Of a stretch of 64,000 nt of DNA, positions 60,563 through 64,000 are shown one piece after another. The notes under the pieces were generated by a model. That model saw nothing but the letters and a program-made list of their open reading frames with translations. It was not told where the DNA came from and did not search any database. The translations under genes were made by a program, and so were the position numbers. The stretch comes from CBDUEF01 sp018063485 (GTDB lineage: Bacteria > Pseudomonadota > Alphaproteobacteria > Rhodobacterales > Rhodobacteraceae). The stretch spans positions 62,001-126,000 of the forward strand of contig JBAOID010000016.1 of assembly GCA_037045435.1 (NCBI GenBank). Direction: 5' to 3'. Numbering within the stretch: position 1 is the stretch's first letter; the number at the start of each line of letters is the position of its first letter.

Positions 60563-60646
60563 GCTCGTCAGAGCGATGATGAGATAACCATCTTTGACAA
60601 CTCCGGTATCTGGCTTCAGGATATTTTCATCGCAAAAACCATCCCG
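60563..60646 (+). pseudogene. Ornithine cyclodeaminase, C-terminal scrap
   Basis: RQSDDEITIFDNSGIWLQDIFIAKTI reads like the conserved C-terminus of ornithine cyclodeaminase/mu-crystallin proteins (GR-SDDEITIFDS-G-ALQD). Nothing else of the 330-residue protein is visible upstream, where 60321-60562 holds no gene. Overlaps nothing; 100 nt from the end of the convergent glutathionyl-hydroquinone reductase gene. Confidence 0.5.
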
Positions 60647-60742
60647 GAAATCACCAGCGCGGCCGACGCAGATGGATAGCCCCGGACGGCGCACGCGTTG
60701 TTTTTCTGACAATCTGCCTTGATCGGTGGAACGCATCCCAGG

Positions 60743-61716
60743 TTATCGCGGATTTGGCGGGTGATCCAGGTCCAAAACGGGACCAGACAGGAACAATCCC
60801 GTTGGGATTGATGGTCACATGGCTGCGGTAATAATGCTGCTTGATGTGGTCAAAATTCACTGTAGCGGCAACGCCCGGCCATTGGTAAAGCGCGCGGGTA
60901 TAGCTCCACAGGTTTTCGTATTCGGCTCAGGCGTTTCAGGTTGCACTTGAAGTGGCCGTGATAGACGGCATCAAAGCGGATCAATGTGGTGAACAAGCGC
61001 CAGTCGGCCTCGGTGATCCGCTCGCCCACCAGATAGCGCTGCTCGCCCAGTTTGACCTCAAGCGTGTCCAGCGCCGCAAAAAGCATGCGGACTTCGGTTT
61101 CATAGACGGTCTGATCGGTGGCAAAGCCCGCCTTGTAGACACCATTGTTGATCGCGTCATAGGTATAGGCGTTGATGGCGTCGATTTCAGGCAGCAAATC
61201 CACTGGCGAATAATCGCCGTCCTTGGTCGCAATGCCATCAAAGGCCGAATTGAACATCCGGATGATCTCGGCGGATTCGTTGCTGACGATGGTATCTTGT
61301 TTCAGATCCCACAGCACCGGAACCGTCACGCGACCGCTGTAATGCGGATCGGCGCGCAGATAAACGTCATACATGTAGCGTGCCTGTCCAACCGGGTCGG
61401 CGATCACGCCGGGTCCGGGCGCGAAGGTCCAGCCGTTTTCGGCCATATAGGGGTTCACCACCGACACCGAGATTGCGTGTTCCAGACCTTTCAGCGCGCG
61501 CAGGATCAAGGTGCGGCTGGCCCAAGGACAGGCAAGCGAGACATAGAGGTGATAGCGGCCAGCCTCGGCCTTGAAGCCATCACCACCGGTTAGGCCAGCC
61601 GTACCGTCAGGTGTGATCCAGTTGCGAAACTGCGCATCACTGCGCACAAAACGCCCGCCGGTGCTTGCGGTGTCATACCACTGGTCATGCCAGTGTCCAT
61701 CGACCAAGAGTCCCAT
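60743..61716 (-). pseudogene. Glutathionyl-hydroquinone reductase (YqjG/Ecm4 family), two frameshifts near the C-terminus
   Basis: Intact from ATG 61716 over 270 residues: LYVSLACPWASRTLILRALKGLE with catalytic Cys in CPWA near residue 62, PVLWDLKQDTIVSNESAEIIRMFN, GERITEADWRLFTTLIRFDAVYHGHFKCNLKRLS. An extra C near 60925 shifts the frame; the next frame continues EYENLWSYTRALYQWPGVAATVNFDHIKQHYYRSHVTINPNGIVPV. A second extra base near 60782 then gives GPVLDLDHPPNPR and a stop at 60743. Corrected length 323 residues, normal. Reduces glutathionyl-hydroquinones using glutathione. Probably functional with two sequence errors. Last gene of a quinone-defence operon. Confidence 0.85.
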
Positions 61717-61856
61717 GATGGTTCATCCTTTCAGATAGTTGCGAAGTCCGACCCGAAGGCTTGGCGGCGCGCCTCGCAGCGCTGGCACGATCACGAACAC
61801 CCTGCGTGGTCGTGCCAGCGTGGTTCCTTTGCAAGAACAATTGGCGGTATGACGCC

Positions 61857-62447
61857 TCAGTTCAGCTTTGCGGCAATCTCGACCAGACGACGCGCCTGAT
61901 GGCCGATGGCCGATTTCACGTCATCGCTGAACTCGGTACCCTGCGTGTGGCTGTAGCCGTAGGGATTGCCGCCAGCCTTGAACAGGACGCCGTCGGTATA
62001 ACCGGGGGCTACAATGATCGCGCCCCAGTGCATGGCGGTGGTATAGAAGGAAAGCAGGGTCGTTTCCTGCCCGCCATGCGCGTTCTGGGCCGAGGTCATC
62101 GCCGAAACCGGCTTGTTGGCCAGCCCGCCCTTGCCCCAGACGCCGCCGAGTGTGTCGATAAAGGCGCGCATCTGGCTTGCCATGACGCCGAAACGGGTCG
62201 GTGCCGAAACAAGATAGGCATTCGCCCATTCCATGTCTGCGGCGGTTGCCGCCGGAATATTTGCGGATTTTTCGGTTTGGGCCTGCCAGGCATCCACCCC
62301 GGCGACAACGTGATCCGGCGCGGTTTCGGGGGCTTTCAATAGCCGCACCTCGGCACCTGCGGCTTTTGCCGCCTCGGCTGCGATGGCGGCCATCTGATGG
62401 TTGGTGCCGTAGCTTGAATAATAGATAATGGCGAGTTTGACGGTCAT
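61857..62447 (-). CDS. NAD(P)H:quinone oxidoreductase, WrbA-like
   Basis: 196 residues, flavodoxin-like. FMN phosphate loop YYSSYGTNHQMA near residues 9-20, APTRFGVMASQMRAFIDTLGGVWGKGGLANKPVSAMTSAQNAHGGQETTLLSF around 80-130, and AIIVAPGYTD. Two-electron reduction of quinones avoids semiquinone radicals. Between DoxX and the glutathionyl-hydroquinone reductase, facing a divergent LysR regulator; together they form an electrophile defence set. Confidence 0.9.
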   Translation of the reverse strand: MTVKLAIIYYSSYGTNHQMAAIAAEAAKAAGAEVRLLKAPETAPDHVVAGVDAWQAQTEKSANIPAATAADMEWANAYLVSAPTRFGVMASQMRAFIDTLGGVWGKGGLANKPVSAMTSAQNAHGGQETTLLSFYTTAMHWGAIIVAPGYTDGVLFKAGGNPYGYSHTQGTEFSDDVKSAIGHQARRLVEIAAKLN

Positions 62448-62540
62448 GCGAGTTCTCCTGTCAGTCGGGTTGAGAGTTGGGTGCTGCCTGTTGCGGCAAC
62501 ATTGGTGCGGCCCGTTGGGCGGCTTGTCGCAGTCAGCACC

Positions 62541-62939
62541 TTAGCGCCGAGCGCGCTGGGCGTCGACACTCCATGGTCCGGGGCCTGCGAACACAAGATA
62601 AAGGAACACAAAGCTGTAAAGGATCGCCGCATCGCCGCCGTTCAGGGTTGGGAAAAAGTTCTGCGGGGCATGCGCGATGAAATAGGCCACCGCCATCAAA
62701 CCCGAAAGCACAAAGGCAACCGGGCGGGTAAACAGCCCGACGACCAGCAAGGCCCCCCCGAACAGTTCCAGCACGCCAGCAATCCACGGCAGCGTGAAGG
62801 CGGCGGGCGAGAAAGTCGGACGCCGGAAAATTGAGCAGCTTTTGCGATCCATGCGCAAGGAAGATCAGGGCGGTTGCATGATCCGCAGCAGGCTGAGCAT
62901 GCGCGGGGCCCATATGGTCTCAAGTTGGTTGGTGGTCAT
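62541..62939 (-). pseudogene. DoxX-family membrane protein, two cancelling frameshifts
   Basis: Starts at ATG 62939: TTNQLETIWAPRMLSLLRIM, then a break near 62875; the next frame gives TALIFLAHGSQKLLNFPAS, and after a second break near 62820 PTFSPAAFTLPWIAGVLELFGGALLVVGLFTRPVAFVLSGLMAVAYFIAHAPQNFFPTLNGGDAAILYSFVFLYLVFAGPGPWSVDAQRARR. The parts join into a 132-residue DoxX protein with four membrane helices. The indels cancel (399 nt), but the middle third is out of frame and meets a stop. Reduced-thiol or quinone stress role known for relatives. Sequence errors likely. Confidence 0.8.
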
Positions 62940-63077
62940 TCTGGTTTCCTTTTATCCTGCTGGGTTGTCAGGCCTTATGCTATGCCTGTTCTGCTTGATG
63001 CGCCTGTTAAAGCCTGACGTTTCAGTCAAAAGCTGTGCTTCCTTGCATCAGATATAGGCAGGCAGTTCATATTCTTG

Positions 63078-63104
63078 AATAGTTATAATCTTGCATTCAC
63101 TATT
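63078..63104. promoter_or_regulatory. LysR-type operator candidate
   Basis: AATAGT (63078-63083), 15 nt, ACTATT (63099-63104): a six-base inverted repeat in the 187-bp divergent spacer between DoxX and the LysR gene, 22 nt before the LysR start. Fits the size of LysR boxes, which usually lie in such spacers. Confidence 0.45.
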
Positions 63105-63126
63105 GCAGTTGGCGTAATGATTCCAC

Positions 63127-64000
63127 ATGGGCGAACTTGAATCCATTCGGGTGTTTTTGACCGTTGCCGCACAGCAGAGCTTTGCTGGCGCTGCGCGTCA
63201 CCTAGGCATGACACCGGCCTCGGTCACCCGCACCATCGCAGCACTTGAGGCGCAGCTTGGTGTGCAACTGCTGGTGCGCACAACGCGCCAGGTCTCGCTG
63301 ACTTCGGCGGGGGCGGCCTATGCCACGCGGGTGACGCCGCTGGCCAGGGGGCTGGCCGAGGCAGCGGATGAGACGCGCGAAGGGCAGGGCATCACTTCGG
63401 GCCGTCTTCGCATCAGCGCGCCGCTGTCGCTGGGGGTCAAGGTGCTGCCAGCGGTTCTATCGCAATTCGCCGCGCTGTATCCGCAAACCTCGGTGGACGT
63501 CAACCTGTCCGACCGCTTTGTCGATATCGTCGAAGAAGACTATGATCTGGCGATCCGCATTTCCGGCCCGCCCAGCGATAAATCAACGATCTGGCGCAAG
63601 ATCTGCAAGGTGCCACGCCTTTTGGTCGCAACGCCGAATTACCTGCGCGCGCGCGGCACCCCACAGCAGCCCGAAGATCTGGGCGATCACGACTGTCTTG
63701 GCTATCGCGATGACCTGGGCGAAGATGTCTGGCATCTGTCAAACGGCAAGCGCCAGCGCAGCCACAAGGCACTAGGCCGTCTCAGTGCCAACAATGGTGA
63801 ACTTCTGGCGGCGCTGGTCCTGAATGGTGAGGGCATCGCTCTGCTACCCCGTTTCATCGTCGAAGCCGCTATCGCCGCTGGACATATGGCTAGGGTCTTG
63901 CCGGACTGGTCAGCGCCGGAAATCTGGTTGACGCTTTACTATCCGCCCTATGAGCAATTGCCGCTGCGGGTCGCGGTCTTTTCAGACTTTTTTGAGACCC
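63127..64000 (+). CDS. LysR-family transcriptional regulator (3' end beyond the window)
   Basis: At least 291 residues, open to the window end. N-terminal winged helix-turn-helix MGELESIRVFLTVAAQQSFAGAARHLGMTPASVTRTIAALEAQLGVQLLVRTTRQVSLTSAG; substrate domain RLRISAPLSLGVKVLPAVLSQFAALYPQTSVDVNLSDRFVDIVEEDYDLAIRI and FSDFF near the end. About 5-10 residues are probably missing. Divergent from the DoxX-WrbA-hydroquinone reductase genes, which it most likely controls in response to a quinone or similar electrophile. Confidence 0.92.
   Translation, partial: MGELESIRVFLTVAAQQSFAGAARHLGMTPASVTRTIAALEAQLGVQLLVRTTRQVSLTSAGAAYATRVTPLARGLAEAADETREGQGITSGRLRISAPLSLGVKVLPAVLSQFAALYPQTSVDVNLSDRFVDIVEEDYDLAIRISGPPSDKSTIWRKICKVPRLLVATPNYLRARGTPQQPEDLGDHDCLGYRDDLGEDVWHLSNGKRQRSHKALGRLSANNGELLAALVLNGEGIALLPRFIVEAAIAAGHMARVLPDWSAPEIWLTLYYPPYEQLPLRVAVFSDFFET

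Noticed and set aside
1..64000. CRISPR arrays, rRNA operons, prophage, replication origin
   Set aside because: No direct-repeat arrays with spacers, no rRNA sequence, no phage structural genes and no dnaA or parAB context seen on reading the window.

Overview
The window looks like a chromosomal segment of an alphaproteobacterium of the Rhodobacteraceae (Roseobacter/Rhodobacter group). The evidence is high GC with codon use to match, and gene neighbourhoods typical of the family: hflK-hflC-DUF2065-degP, purA-DUF2842, secG-pyrG, sdaA and a DUF6524 membrane protein. Two copies of a GGCGGGGATATTTT-type spacer repeat and a GTAGGGTGCGCA-type spacer repeat also fit this family.

Layout. 1-0.7 kb: right end of a decayed IS5-family element carrying two related 39-bp palindromic inserts. 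0.7-9.8 kb: surface polysaccharide and secreted-protein locus (ugd, manC, galE, a glycosyltransferase, and two divergent RTX-type calcium-binding secreted proteins, one with 34 consecutive prolines). 10.0-10.4 kb: tRNA-Cys and tRNA-Gly. 10.5-20.1 kb: a DegT-type aminotransferase, then an eight-gene minus-strand run joining a polar amino acid/amine ABC transporter to a gamma-glutamyl amine pathway (two glutamine-synthetase-like ligases, a class I amidohydrolase, a FAD amine oxidase). 20-33 kb: housekeeping genes (rlmJ, terB-like, pyrG, secG, purA, thiamine diphosphokinase) and small conserved genes. 33-43 kb: sdaA, a GST, mntH, rpiA, gor and the hflKC-degP envelope proteolysis cluster. 43.5-44.7 kb: a RES/Xre toxin-antitoxin pair. 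45-52.8 kb: a compact seven-gene polyamine-type operon (PAS sensor, AAA+ regulator lacking the sigma-54 contact loop, PotDABC-like transporter, aldehyde dehydrogenase). 52.9-60.7 kb: an accessory stretch with remnants of an FAD/2Fe-2S amine dehydrogenase and RidA cluster, a truncated HlyD efflux gene behind an intact TetR gene and operator, phaC, DUF924, an SDR and an ornithine cyclodeaminase scrap. 60.7-64 kb: a quinone/electrophile defence module (glutathionyl-hydroquinone reductase, WrbA-like oxidoreductase, DoxX) divergent from a LysR regulator cut by the window end.

Two separate polyamine/amine systems (11.8-20 kb and 45-52.8 kb) complement each other: the first has ligase, oxidase and hydrolase but no aldehyde dehydrogenase, and the second ends in an aldehyde dehydrogenase. 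About fifteen one-base indels, mostly in short homopolymers, break otherwise well-conserved genes (ABC ATPase, solute-binding protein, GST, mntH, glutathionyl-hydroquinone reductase, DoxX). They look more like sequence errors than gene death, whereas the IS5, HlyD, RidA/2Fe-2S and ornithine cyclodeaminase remnants are truly decayed.

The most novel signal is the pair of 39-bp elements near the start: same length, opposite orientation, conserved flanks, and a 9-bp stem that differs at five positions with every difference compensated.
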